DNA of 64,000 nt from JBEIFW01 sp046081125 (GCA_046081125.1 JBJTVH010000112.1:1-64000); one strand, 5' to 3'. Shown: positions 10,836 through 19,053, counted from the first letter of the stretch. A program made the numbers and translations. The notes: generated from the sequence alone by a model not told the origin.

Positions 10836-12512
10836 TCAGCTGCGCCCGCCGAGCGCCGACAGCACGGCGCGCAAGGATGCGACGGTGGTGTTCGGGTGGG
10901 TGCCGACCCCCCACCGCACGGCACCGTCCTCGTCGACGGTCTCGACGTAGGCGACCGCGGTCGCGCCGGATCCCGAACCCATGGCGTGTTCGGCGTAGTC
11001 GACCACGTCGAGGGAGACCCCGAGCTCGGAACGGATGGCGTGGACGAACGCGTCGATCGGACCATTGCCCGTGCCCGTCACGGTCCGGGCGTCGCCGTCG
11101 ACGACGAGGTGTGCCGTGATCGTCGTGACGTCGTCCACGGTGCGCAGCTCATGGGTGCGCAGCACGTAGCGCGGTTCGACCGGGAGGTACTCCGCCTGGA
11201 ACGCCTCCCAGATCTCGGTGGGCTTCACCTCGGTGCCCGTGTCCTCGCTGATCGCCTGGATCGTCTTGGAGAACTCGATCTGGAGCCGCCGCGGGAGCTC
11301 GAAGCCGTGCTCCTCGCTCATGATGTAGGCGACGCCGCCCTTGCCGGACTGGCTGTTCACCCGGATGACCGCCTCGTAGGTGCGACCGAGGTGCTTGGGA
11401 TCGAGCGGCAGGTAGGGGACCTCCCACACCTCGTAGTCGGCCGTTAGCGCCGCGAACCCCTTCTTGATGGCGTCCTGGTGGCTCCCGGAGAACGCCGTGT
11501 AGACGAGGTCACCCACCCACGGGTGACGGGGGTGCACGGGGAGGCGGTTGCAGTACTCCGCCACGCGGCGCAGCTGGTCGATGTTGGAGATGTCCAGCTT
11601 CGGATCGACGCCCTGGACGAACAGGTTCACCGCCAGGTTGACGACGTCGACGTTCCCGGTGCGTTCCCCGTTGCCGAACAGGGTGCCCTCCACCCGGTCC
11701 GCTCCCGCCATCACCCCGAACTCGGCGGCAGCCACCGCCGTCCCGCGGTCGTTGTGCGGGTGGAGGCTGAGCACGACCGCATCACGCCGGGAGACGGTGC
11801 GGTGGAACCATTCGATGGTGTCGGCGTAGACGTGGGGCTGGTAGCACTCGACCGTCGCCGGGAGGTTGAGGATGATCGGACGCTCGACCGTCGGTTCGAC
11901 GACGTCCATGACCGCCTCGCATATCTCGAGCGCGAAGTCGGGTTCGGTGAGGGTGAAGCTCTCCGGCGAGTACTCGTAGCGCACCGCTGTATCCGGGATC
12001 GTGGCTTCGAGCTTGCGCGCCAGGCGGGCAGCGTTGACGGCGATGTCGACGATCCCCGGCTTGTCGAGACCGAACACGACCCGCCGCTGCAGCGGGTTGG
12101 TCGAGTTGTAGAAGTGGACGATGGCCCGCGGGGCGCCGGCGAGCGCTTCGTATGTGCGCTCCAACAGATCGGCCCGGCTCTGCACCAGCACCTGCACGGT
12201 GACGTCGTCGGGGATCAGGTCTTCCTCGATGAGGATGCGGCAGAAGTCGAAGTCGGGCTGGCTCGCAGCGGGGAAGCCGATCTCGATCTCCTTGAACCCC
12301 ATCTTTACCAGGGTGTCGAACATCCGCCGCTTGCGTTCGACGTCCATCGGATCGATGAGCGCCTGGTTGCCGTCACGCAGGTCCACCGAACACCACTGCG
12401 GGGCGACGTCGATCGTGCGGTCCGGCCAGGTCCGATCGGCGAGGGTGAGCGGGGTCCAGCGCCGGTACTTCTCGAAGGGCATGGGCTTCGGGGTGACGGG
12501 CTGCGGGGGCAT
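10836..12512 (-). CDS. leuA: 2-isopropylmalate synthase
   Basis: First committed step of leucine synthesis: condenses acetyl-CoA with 2-oxoisovalerate. The 558-residue protein matches the long actinobacterial LeuA type. It has the metal/substrate segments DLRDGNQAL and LHPHNDRGTAV, GxGERxGN as FGNGERTGN, and a C-terminal allosteric regulatory domain (about 430-558) that confers leucine feedback. I chose ATG 12512 (MPPQPVTPKPMPF) because AGGAG lies seven bases upstream; a TTG-like extension to 12554 would enter the attenuator terminator. Expression is probably controlled by the leucine leader immediately upstream. Its partners leuCD lie further upstream on the same strand. Confidence 0.97.
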   Translation of the reverse strand: MPPQPVTPKPMPFEKYRRWTPLTLADRTWPDRTIDVAPQWCSVDLRDGNQALIDPMDVERKRRMFDTLVKMGFKEIEIGFPAASQPDFDFCRILIEEDLIPDDVTVQVLVQSRADLLERTYEALAGAPRAIVHFYNSTNPLQRRVVFGLDKPGIVDIAVNAARLARKLEATIPDTAVRYEYSPESFTLTEPDFALEICEAVMDVVEPTVERPIILNLPATVECYQPHVYADTIEWFHRTVSRRDAVVLSLHPHNDRGTAVAAAEFGVMAGADRVEGTLFGNGERTGNVDVVNLAVNLFVQGVDPKLDISNIDQLRRVAEYCNRLPVHPRHPWVGDLVYTAFSGSHQDAIKKGFAALTADYEVWEVPYLPLDPKHLGRTYEAVIRVNSQSGKGGVAYIMSEEHGFELPRRLQIEFSKTIQAISEDTGTEVKPTEIWEAFQAEYLPVEPRYVLRTHELRTVDDVTTITAHLVVDGDARTVTGTGNGPIDAFVHAIRSELGVSLDVVDYAEHAMGSGSGATAVAYVETVDEDGAVRWGVGTHPNTTVASLRAVLSALGGRS

Positions 12513-12545
12513 CGCCAGGCTCCTAGGGGTTGCGTGCGGGCGTCG

Positions 12546-12584
12546 AAAAAGCAAGAACCTCCTGGCCGGTACGGGCGCAGGAGG
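12546..12584 (-). terminator. Intrinsic terminator in the leuA leader (attenuator)
   Basis: Minus-strand CCTCCTG (12584-12578) pairs exactly with CAGGAGG (12564-12558). The inner GCC/GGC extends the stem, and TTCTTGCTTTTT (12557-12546) follows as a U-rich tail. It ends 33 bases before the leuA ATG, so it would stop transcription before the gene. It is one of the few hairpins in the window with a real U-tract. Confidence 0.82.
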
Positions 12585-12587
12585 CAG

Positions 12588-12614
12588 GGCGAGCGGGCGG
12601 GGCGCCTGCTCGCC
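12588..12614 (-). promoter_or_regulatory. First leader hairpin of the leuA attenuator
   Basis: GGCGAGC (12614-12608) pairs perfectly with GCTCGCC (12594-12588) over a 13-base loop. Its left arm starts at the final base of the leader peptide stop codon, where a ribosome stalled on the Leu codons would cover it. A convincing antiterminator pairing with the terminator arm was not found: only 5-bp matches are visible. Confidence 0.6.
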
Positions 12615-12649
12615 TACGTAAGGAGAAGGAGCGCCGACGGACGGTCCAC
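12614..12649 (-). CDS. Leucine-rich leader peptide of the leuA attenuator
   Basis: Eleven-codon reading frame GTG-GAC-CGT-CCG-TCG-GCG-CTC-CTT-CTC-CTT-ACG-TAG, giving VDRPSALLLLT with four consecutive leucine codons. It lies between a consensus promoter and an intrinsic terminator ahead of leuA, the layout of amino-acid attenuators. There is no Shine-Dalgarno sequence; the GTG sits seven bases after the proposed -10, so translation is probably leaderless. Leucine leader peptides ahead of leuA are known in actinobacteria, so the function is a family-supported inference. Confidence 0.82.
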   Translation of the reverse strand: MDRPSALLLLT

Positions 12650-12656
12650 GTCGGGA

Positions 12657-12685
12657 AAGTTCTCACGGTGCCGCTGGCCTGTCAA
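12657..12685 (-). promoter_or_regulatory. Promoter of the leuA leader transcript
   Basis: Minus strand: TTGACA (12685-12680), exactly 17 bases, then GAACTT (12662-12657). The start of transcription would fall near the leader GTG at 12649. The -35 box contains the TGA stop codon of the upstream GGDEF-EAL gene. Confidence 0.72.
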
Positions 12686-15105
12686 GGCATCCCGGACTCA
12701 CCGGGCCCGGAACGTACGGAGCACAACTCCCTGGTCAGGTCCTCGGGCCAGACCGGGAGCCCGAGCGCGAACCCTTGGGCGAGATCGCATCCGAGGTCGG
12801 CGAGCACGTCGGCCTGCGTCGACCGCTCGACGCCTTCGGCGACGACGCAGAGCCCGAGGTCATGGGCCAGTCCGAGCAGTGAACGGGCCGTCGCTCGGGC
12901 CCGATCGCTGCGGTCGACGTCGGCGACGACGCTCCGATCGAGCTTGAGCTGCTTGGCCACGACCGTGTGAAGCCGGCCGATCCCGATCGCCCCCCGGCCG
13001 AAGTCGTCGATGGCGATCTGCACGCCGGTTGCGGCGAGGCGCGTCAGCGCATGGTGCTGGCCGGGCCCCACGGGCTCGATGGCCCGCTCGGGGAGATCGA
13101 TCACGAGGTTCTCGGGTTGGAGACCCACACCCGCCAAGGTGTCTATCGCCCGGGCGACGGCGCGATGGTCGTCGAAGGTGGCCGGTGAGGCGTTCACCAC
13201 GATCTTCACGTCTGCGGGCAGGCCGGCGCGGCGCCATGCGGCGAGCTGGGCGGTGGCTCGGCCGAGCACCCACCGGTCGAGCATCGGGAGCAGGTGGAGT
13301 GCTTCGAGGCGGCCGAGGAACTCCCCGGGGAGGCGGAGGTGGTCCCCCTGGCGTCGCCGCACCAAGGCCTCCACGGCGACCACCCGACGGTCGCAAAGGC
13401 GGCGGATCGGTTGGAACAACAGCGTGAACTCGTCGCGCTCGATGGCCTCGTGCCATACCGCGATCTCCTCGTGGCGAGCCGAGCGTCCCGGGGTAGCTGC
13501 CGATCGTTCGCGGCGCCGCCGTTCCTTGGCCCGGTACATCGCGGCATCGGCATCCTTCAGGACCTGCGCTGCGCTCGTCGACGGATCGAACAGGGAGATG
13601 CCGACCGACACCGACGCGGTGATCTCCCGGCCGGCGAGGACGATCGGGTTGCTCAGAGCGCCCCGCAGCCGTGCTGCGAGGCGCTCGGCGGCCTCGGGTG
13701 AGGCGAGGTTCGGGCACAGCACCACGAACTCGTCCCCGCCGAACCGTGCGAGCACGTCCCCGGGACCGATGACGCCTCGGAACCGGGCGGCGATGGTGCA
13801 CAGCAGCTCGTCCCCGATGGCATGACCGAGCTCGTCGTTCACGGCCTTGAAGTCGTCGAGATCGCAGAACAGCAGCGCCGCCTGCGAATCGTGCTCGGCG
13901 CGTCGACGAGCGACGACCGCCCGCAGCGATCGTTCCAGGTCGGCGCGATTGGGAAGGCCGGTCAGCGGATCGTGGCGGGCCTGGTGGTCGAGCCGGCTCT
14001 CGATCTGGGTTCGGCGTTCGACGTCTTGGGCGATGGTGTCGGCCATGCGGTCGAAGGCGCGGGCGAGCACGCCGAGCTCGTCGGCGCCCCGATCCCCGAT
14101 GCGGGCCTCGAGATTCCCTTCGCTCAGGGCCTCGGCGCCGGCCGTTAGGCGCTCGATCCGGGCCAGGACCGATCGGGTCAGTAGCCAGGTTCCGATCGCA
14201 AGGGCGACGCCGCCCACGACGAACCCGATCACCTGGGCCCACACGAGCCGGTCGGCGCCACCGAAGGCCTCACCCCGTTCGGTCTGGGTGACGATGCCCC
14301 ACGCCGTGTCCGGGACGGCCCTCGTCGCCGCAACCACAGCGTCGTCCCCATCGGTCTCGACGACCGAGCGGCGACCGATCCCGGCGCGCACCGCCGGTTC
14401 GTCGACCGCCTGGAGCGGGAGGGCGGGCAGTGTGGTCGGGTCGAGGTCACTTCGGGGGGTGGTCACGAAGCGGACCGTGTCGCCTGACCGTTGGACCAGG
14501 TAGGTGCTGGTGCCCGGCCCGAGGTCGACGCCGGTGCGCACCACGTTGCTGACCGGTTCCAGCGAGATCTGCGCAAGGACCAGGAAGCGAGGTGCCGGAA
14601 ATCGGTCAGGGATCACCTGGTCGTACCGGCCGCCGGTGTCGTCGGCGCGCACCTCGCCGACCGCCCCGTTCGGACCCGCAAGGCCCCAGCTCACGAGTCG
14701 GGCGAGGTCAAGGTCGGCGAGCCCGACGACCGGTCGGCCGAGCACGCTCGTGTCGGCCACGACGAACGCATCCGGGGTGACGATCGCGGCAGCCCGGACG
14801 TCCCTGCTGAGCAGGGGCTGCAGCAGGCTGCGCGCGCTTTCGGGGGAGAGCCGCACGGGCCCGTCGTCGAGTTGCGCGACGATTCGCATCCCGGTCACCG
14901 AACCGGTGAACTGCTGGATGCGCTCGGCGCCCAGGGCGATCTGCTGGGCGATGAGCTCGGCCTGGAGATCGGCGATCGTCTGGAGGCCCTGACGGACCTC
15001 GTTGCGCACCGCTTCCCGGGCGCGAACGGCCGTGAGCCCGCCGACCAGTTCGACGGTGACGATGGCGACGAGGCCAAGCAGGAAGAGCTTTCGTCGAAGC
15101 GGCAT
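12682..15105 (-). CDS. Membrane GGDEF-EAL protein with extracytoplasmic sensor and HAMP domain
   Basis: Dual-domain c-di-GMP enzyme of 807 residues. Order: one membrane helix (about 7-27), an extracytoplasmic sensor of about 250 residues resembling a dCache domain, a second membrane helix (about 283-305), HAMP (about 305-360), GGDEF (about 375-540, RFGGDEF), and EAL (about 555-805). The GGDEF I-site arginine is absent (GPGD instead of RxxD). In the EAL domain VEALVRR, NASPATF, AIDDFG, KLDRS, VAEGVE and QGF are kept, but the usual LEITE block reads VIDLPE, changing one metal-ligand Glu to Asp. It may therefore be a weak or regulated phosphodiesterase. Start ATG 15105; no clear ribosome site. 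It lies between leuD and leuA. Confidence 0.9.
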   Translation of the reverse strand: MPLRRKLFLLGLVAIVTVELVGGLTAVRAREAVRNEVRQGLQTIADLQAELIAQQIALGAERIQQFTGSVTGMRIVAQLDDGPVRLSPESARSLLQPLLSRDVRAAAIVTPDAFVVADTSVLGRPVVGLADLDLARLVSWGLAGPNGAVGEVRADDTGGRYDQVIPDRFPAPRFLVLAQISLEPVSNVVRTGVDLGPGTSTYLVQRSGDTVRFVTTPRSDLDPTTLPALPLQAVDEPAVRAGIGRRSVVETDGDDAVVAATRAVPDTAWGIVTQTERGEAFGGADRLVWAQVIGFVVGGVALAIGTWLLTRSVLARIERLTAGAEALSEGNLEARIGDRGADELGVLARAFDRMADTIAQDVERRTQIESRLDHQARHDPLTGLPNRADLERSLRAVVARRRAEHDSQAALLFCDLDDFKAVNDELGHAIGDELLCTIAARFRGVIGPGDVLARFGGDEFVVLCPNLASPEAAERLAARLRGALSNPIVLAGREITASVSVGISLFDPSTSAAQVLKDADAAMYRAKERRRRERSAATPGRSARHEEIAVWHEAIERDEFTLLFQPIRRLCDRRVVAVEALVRRRQGDHLRLPGEFLGRLEALHLLPMLDRWVLGRATAQLAAWRRAGLPADVKIVVNASPATFDDHRAVARAIDTLAGVGLQPENLVIDLPERAIEPVGPGQHHALTRLAATGVQIAIDDFGRGAIGIGRLHTVVAKQLKLDRSVVADVDRSDRARATARSLLGLAHDLGLCVVAEGVERSTQADVLADLGCDLAQGFALGLPVWPEDLTRELCSVRSGPGESGMP

Positions 15106-15194
15106 GGTGACCAGCCGCGACGCTACGCCTGACCAGATCCAGAATCCACGCGGCTCGGCATTCTCGGTGGTCCAAAGGCCACCGACAGCGTTGC

Positions 15195-15797
15195 TCAGCC
15201 CGGGGTGGCCACGCGCGGCATCCAGGCCGGTCGGGTCGCTTCGTAGGCGGTGATCGCGTCGGCGTGGCCGAGCGTGATCCCGATGTCGTCGAGACCGTGG
15301 AGGAACCGCTGCTGGGTCGGAGCGTCCATCGGGAACGGTTCGTCGATGCCGAGGCCGGGCACCTCGACCAGGAGGCGGTGCACGTCGATCGTGATCACAA
15401 CAGCCGGGTTGGCCTGGACTGCGGCCTGGATCCGCCGGACGATCTCCTCCGGCAGCACCACGGGGACCAACCCGTTCTTGGTGCAGTTGTTCCGGAAGAT
15501 GTCGGAGAAGCTCGGCGCGATCACCGCATCGAAGCCGTAGTCCTGGATCGCCCACACTGCGTGCTCCCGGGACGAGCCCACGCCGAACGCCGGGCCCGCG
15601 ACGAGCACCGATGCGCCGGCGAAGCGCTGGTCGTTGAGCACGAAGTCGCGGTCGTCGCGCCACGTGGCGAACAGGCCGGCACCGAACCCGGTGCGCTCGA
15701 CCCGTTTGAGCCATTCGGCCGGGATGATCTGGTCGGTGTCGACGTTGGAGCGCTCGAGCGGGAGCGCAGTGCCGGTGAGCACGGTCACGGCCTTCAT
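15195..15797 (-). CDS. leuD: 3-isopropylmalate dehydratase small subunit
   Basis: Swivelling domain subunit of isopropylmalate isomerase, which works with LeuC to convert 2- to 3-isopropylmalate. The 200-residue length is normal. Visible are NVDTDQIIPAEWLKR near the N-terminus and the active-site segment GPAFGVGSSREHAVWAI. The ATG at 15795-15797 overlaps the leuC stop (ATGA), indicating coupled translation in equal amounts. About 90 bases separate it from the GGDEF-EAL gene downstream. Confidence 0.97.
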   Translation of the reverse strand: MKAVTVLTGTALPLERSNVDTDQIIPAEWLKRVERTGFGAGLFATWRDDRDFVLNDQRFAGASVLVAGPAFGVGSSREHAVWAIQDYGFDAVIAPSFSDIFRNNCTKNGLVPVVLPEEIVRRIQAAVQANPAVVITIDVHRLLVEVPGLGIDEPFPMDAPTQQRFLHGLDDIGITLGHADAITAYEATRPAWMPRVATPG

Positions 15798-17191
15798 GCC
15801 AGGTCCTCCGGGGTGGCGAAGCGCCCGGCCACGGCGGTGGCAGCGGCGACAGCGGGCGAGACGAGGTGGGTGCGACCGCCACGACCCTGGCGGCCCTCGA
15901 AGTTCCGGTTCGACGTGGATGCCGCCCGCTCGCCCGGGGCGAGCTTGTCGGGGTTCATCGCCAGGCACATCGAGCACCCGGGTTCCCGCCAATCGGCGCC
16001 GGCGGCGCGGAAGATCCGGTCGAGGCCCTCGGCCTCGGCCTGCGCCTTCACCCGGTGGCTGCCGGGCACGACCATCGCCCGGGCTACGGACACCCGTCGG
16101 CCCTCGAGCACGGCGGCGGCCGCACGGAGATCCTCGATGCGGCTGTTGGTGCACGACCCGATGAACACCGTGTCGACCGGGATCTCCTTGATCGGCGTGC
16201 CGGCCGTCAGCCCCATGTAGACGAGCGCCCGGGCGGCCGCTTCCCGATCGGCCGGGTCGGCGAAGGCGTCGGGATCGGGGACCAGGGCGTCGATCGGCAG
16301 GACCTGCCCGGGGTTGGTGCCCCAGGTGACGTGCGGCCGCAACGTGGCGGCGTCGATCACCACCTCGCGGTCCCACGCTGCGCCGTCGTCGGTCACGAGG
16401 GTGCGCCAGTTGTCGAGCGCCTGCTCCCACAGGGCCCCCTTCGGGGCGTGGCGGCGGCCCTCGAGGTAGGCGAAGGTGATGTCGTCGGGGGCGATGAGCC
16501 CGGCGCGGGCGCCGGCTTCGATCGACATGTTGCAGACCGTCATCCGGCCCTCCATCGACAGCGCGCGGATGGCCGTGCCCCGGTACTCGAGGACCGAGCC
16601 GATGCCGCCACCGGTGCCGATGCGCCCGATCACGGCGAGGATGATGTCCTTGGCCGTGACGCCGGCCGGCGTGTCACCGTCGACGGTGACCGCCATCCAC
16701 CGGGGGCGGCTCTGCGGCAGGGTCTGGGTGGCGAGCACGTGCTCGACCTCGCTCGTGCCGATGCCGAACGCCAGCGCCCCGAACGCCCCGTGGGTAGCGG
16801 TGTGGGAGTCGCCGCACACGACGGTCATGCCCGGCAGGGTGAGGCCCTGCTCCGGGCCGATCACGTGGACGATGCCCTGGTCCGGATTGCCCATCGGGAA
16901 CTCGGTGACGCCGAACTCGGCCGCATTGGCCCGCAGCACGGCAACCTGCTTGGCCGAGATCGGGTCCTTGATCGGCTGGTCGATGTCCTCGGTCGGGACG
17001 TTGTGGTCTTCGGTGGCGACGGTGAGTTCCGGCCGACGCACGGACCGGCCGTTCATCCGGAGGCCGTCGAAGGCCTGTGGACTGGTGACCTCGTGTACGA
17101 GATGCAGGTCGATGTAGAGCAGGTCGGCCTCGCCTGGGGCCGAATGGACCACATGGCGGTCCCACACCTTCTCGGGGAGCGTTTTCGCCAT
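15794..17191 (-). CDS. leuC: 3-isopropylmalate dehydratase large subunit
   Basis: Aconitase-family [4Fe-4S] subunit of isopropylmalate isomerase. The 465-residue protein has MAKTLPEKVWD at the start, the substrate loop VVCGDSHTATHGAFGA, and the three cluster cysteines in GSCTNSR and GCSMC, followed by the LeuC block STSNRNFEGRQG. An AAAGGG element lies eight bases upstream of the ATG. It is transcribed divergently from an IclR-family gene across a 69-bp gap that contains a near-palindrome, which points to repression by that regulator as for LtbR/NdgR systems. Confidence 0.98.
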   Translation of the reverse strand: MAKTLPEKVWDRHVVHSAPGEADLLYIDLHLVHEVTSPQAFDGLRMNGRSVRRPELTVATEDHNVPTEDIDQPIKDPISAKQVAVLRANAAEFGVTEFPMGNPDQGIVHVIGPEQGLTLPGMTVVCGDSHTATHGAFGALAFGIGTSEVEHVLATQTLPQSRPRWMAVTVDGDTPAGVTAKDIILAVIGRIGTGGGIGSVLEYRGTAIRALSMEGRMTVCNMSIEAGARAGLIAPDDITFAYLEGRRHAPKGALWEQALDNWRTLVTDDGAAWDREVVIDAATLRPHVTWGTNPGQVLPIDALVPDPDAFADPADREAAARALVYMGLTAGTPIKEIPVDTVFIGSCTNSRIEDLRAAAAVLEGRRVSVARAMVVPGSHRVKAQAEAEGLDRIFRAAGADWREPGCSMCLAMNPDKLAPGERAASTSNRNFEGRQGRGGRTHLVSPAVAAATAVAGRFATPEDLA

Positions 17192-17224
17192 CCGTCATCC
17201 CTTTCGTCGTCGTCACCATCGGCC

Positions 17225-17253
17225 TTGCTGTCTCGCAATGTGAGAAATAGAGT
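17225..17253 (+). promoter_or_regulatory. IclR-gene promoter with an embedded near-palindromic operator
   Basis: TTGCTG (17225-17230), 17-base spacer, TAGAGT (17248-17253), then seven bases to the GTG at 17261. The spacer is occupied by TCTCGCAATGTGAGA (17231-17245), a 7+7 palindrome with one mismatch. A protein bound there would block this promoter and lies close upstream of leuC. The operator role is inferred. Confidence 0.6.
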
Positions 17254-17260
17254 CCGACTG

Positions 17261-17917
17261 GTGGGAGAGAGTCTAAGCGGTGTCGGCGTCCTCGACAAGG
17301 CCGTCGAGGTGTTGCACGCCCTGGCCGATTCGCCGCTCTCGCTTGGCGCGCTGTGTGCGGCGACGGGCCTTCCGCGAGCGACGGCGCATCGGCTCGCCGT
17401 GGCGCTCGAGGTGCACGGTCTCGTGCGCCGGGATGCGCACGGTCGGTTCGCGCTCGGTCTGGGGCTCGTGGCGCTCGGTGATGCCGCGGCGGCGGGGTTC
17501 CCCCTGCGGGAGGCGGCGGCGCCGGCGCTACGGGCCTTGCGCAACGAGACCGGCGAATCGGTACAGCTCTACGTGGTGGAGGGCGACAGGCGGCGATGCG
17601 TGAGCTCGCTCCAGAGTCCGCACGGCTTGCGGTGGATCGTTGCCGAGGGTGCGCTTTTGCCGCTCGGAGTCGGCTCGGCGGGCAAGGTGCTCGCCGGCAC
17701 CGCCTGCGGCCGCTCTGGCTGGATCGACTCCGTCGAAGAGCGCGAGCCGGGCGTGTGCTCGGTGTCGGCGCCGGTGCACGACGAGGCTGGCGCCGTCATC
17801 GCTGCCGTCAGCGTGTCGGGCCCGGTGGAACGCCTCGGTCGCCGGCCCGGGGACCGTCTCGGCGCAGCGGTCGTCCGGGCGGCGCGCGCCGTCACCGATC
17901 GCGGTCAGTCGCGCTGA
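17261..17917 (+). CDS. IclR-family transcriptional regulator, LtbR/NdgR-like regulator of leuCD
   Basis: Winged-helix regulator of 218 residues. An N-terminal HTH (about 8-60; LSLGALCAATGLPRATAHRL) is followed by a small effector-binding domain with SVQLYVVEGDRRRCVSSLQS and VCSVSAPVHDEAG. Divergence from leuCD is the hallmark of actinobacterial LtbR (Corynebacterium) and NdgR (Streptomyces), which repress leucine and related biosynthesis genes; the orthology is inferred from context and fold. Start GTG 17261 follows a TAGAGT box by seven bases with no Shine-Dalgarno sequence, so the mRNA is probably leaderless. The 3' end overlaps the convergent hydrolase gene by 13 bases. Confidence 0.9.
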   Translation: MGESLSGVGVLDKAVEVLHALADSPLSLGALCAATGLPRATAHRLAVALEVHGLVRRDAHGRFALGLGLVALGDAAAAGFPLREAAAPALRALRNETGESVQLYVVEGDRRRCVSSLQSPHGLRWIVAEGALLPLGVGSAGKVLAGTACGRSGWIDSVEEREPGVCSVSAPVHDEAGAVIAAVSVSGPVERLGRRPGDRLGAAVVRAARAVTDRGQSR

Positions 17918-19029
17918 GCGGGCACCAGCGCGGCGAGCGCCGTCCACGACTGCGGCACGGCGCCGAGCGGCGCCCCGGAGTCGGGGTGCCAGTGTTCGGC
18001 CAGGCCGCTCGCCGTCGCTCCCCGCCGGAGGGAGGCGGCGAGCGACGCCGCCACGTCCCTTCGCCCGGCCGCAGTGGCGGCGAGCCAGAGGAGGTACGAC
18101 AGCTGGGGCCAGGCGGAGCCGCGCCAGTAGACGTCCGGGCGGTAGGTGGGTTCGTCGCGGTGGACGCCGCGCGGGCCGGCCGCTGCGCCGAACGCCTCGG
18201 CGTCGATCAAGGAGTCGAATGCCGCCGGCTGCGGATCGACGAGGAGGGCAACGAGCGCGTCGAGGGTGCGCACGGTGCTGCCGCCCGCATCGCGCCAGGT
18301 CGTCCGCATCGGGTCCCAGTGGGTGCGCAGGGCTTCGGTGAGCTCGTCCGCGAGTCCGCAGAGGTCGTCGGCGCCGAGCAACGAGCCGAGGCGCCGGGCC
18401 GACCATGCCGTCAGCGCGTTGAACGATGCGGACGCCACTTCGAACCGGGGGTTGCCGAGCGCCGCTCCAGCCGGGTCCCGGGTCGTCGACGCGACGAGGG
18501 CGCCCTTGACCCGGCGCCAACGCTCCCGCTCCCAGCGTCCGGGACACCAGGGATCCCAGCGGGGGCTGTCGTCGCAGCCGGTCTCCCAGGGATGGACCAC
18601 GACGAGCAGGCCGTCGTGGGCGCCGCGGCGGCGGTGGGCCGCGAGCCAGCGAAGCGCACGCGCCGAGCGGTGCAGCACCACCTCGGGCACGTCGATGCCC
18701 GCCGTGGCGAGTTCGGTGAGGGCCCAGCCGTGGATCGGCGGCTGCGTCAGGCATGACGAACCCCCGCGCCCCCAGAACGACGCCAGCGCCTCGGGTTCAC
18801 CGTGGTGCACGACATGGGGGAGGAAGCCCGAAGGATCGGCGGCGCCGAGGAGCGTCGCCAGCTCGTGCAGGCCGCGCTCCGGGCTACCGAGGCGGGCGAG
18901 CGCAACGGCGTGGAAACACGAGTCCAAGAGCCATTGCCAGGGATAGACGTGCGCGTTGGGAACGGTGAAGCCGGGTTCACGCCAGTGGGCGGCGAGTAGG
19001 GAACGGGCGGCCTCGGCGAGGGGATCCAC
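17905..19029 (-). CDS. GH63-like (alpha/alpha)6-barrel glycoside hydrolase (MGH/glucosylglycerate hydrolase-like)
   Basis: A 374-residue protein with motifs of the mannosylglycerate/glucosylglycerate hydrolase branch of (alpha/alpha)6 enzymes: YPWQWLLDSCFHAVALA near the N-terminus, PPIHGWAL, the central VASASFNALTAWSA, and RPDVYWRGSAWPQLSYLLW near the C-terminus followed by GLAEHWHPDSG. The family usually hydrolyses compatible-solute or trehalose-like glycosides; the substrate here is unknown. No signal peptide, so cytosolic. Start GTG 19029 is preceded seven bases upstream by a TAGCGT box, implying leaderless mRNA. A trehalase-like role is an alternative. Confidence 0.72.
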   Translation of the reverse strand: MDPLAEAARSLLAAHWREPGFTVPNAHVYPWQWLLDSCFHAVALARLGSPERGLHELATLLGAADPSGFLPHVVHHGEPEALASFWGRGGSSCLTQPPIHGWALTELATAGIDVPEVVLHRSARALRWLAAHRRRGAHDGLLVVVHPWETGCDDSPRWDPWCPGRWERERWRRVKGALVASTTRDPAGAALGNPRFEVASASFNALTAWSARRLGSLLGADDLCGLADELTEALRTHWDPMRTTWRDAGGSTVRTLDALVALLVDPQPAAFDSLIDAEAFGAAAGPRGVHRDEPTYRPDVYWRGSAWPQLSYLLWLAATAAGRRDVAASLAASLRRGATASGLAEHWHPDSGAPLGAVPQSWTALAALVPAQRD

Positions 19030-19036
19030 CGTGCCG

Positions 19037-19046
19037 ACGCTACGGT
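19037..19046. promoter_or_regulatory. Two divergent -10 boxes overlapping by two bases
   Basis: Plus strand TACGGT (19041-19046) ends seven bases before the GTG at 19054. Minus strand TAGCGT (19042-19037) ends seven bases before the GTG at 19029. They share the TA step, so the two polymerases could not occupy both at once. No good -35 hexamers are visible on either side. Confidence 0.6.
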
Positions 19047-19053
19047 CCACGGC

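Noticed and set aside
12682..15882. Long N-terminal extension of the GGDEF-EAL frame into leuD.
   Set aside because: The extension is antisense-like, out of frame with leuD, and precedes the real membrane helix at MPLRRKLFLLG (15105).
15866..17260. N-terminal extension of the IclR regulator frame across leuC.
   Set aside because: It translates as low-complexity residues antisense to leuC; the HTH begins right after GTG 17261, which has its own -10 box.
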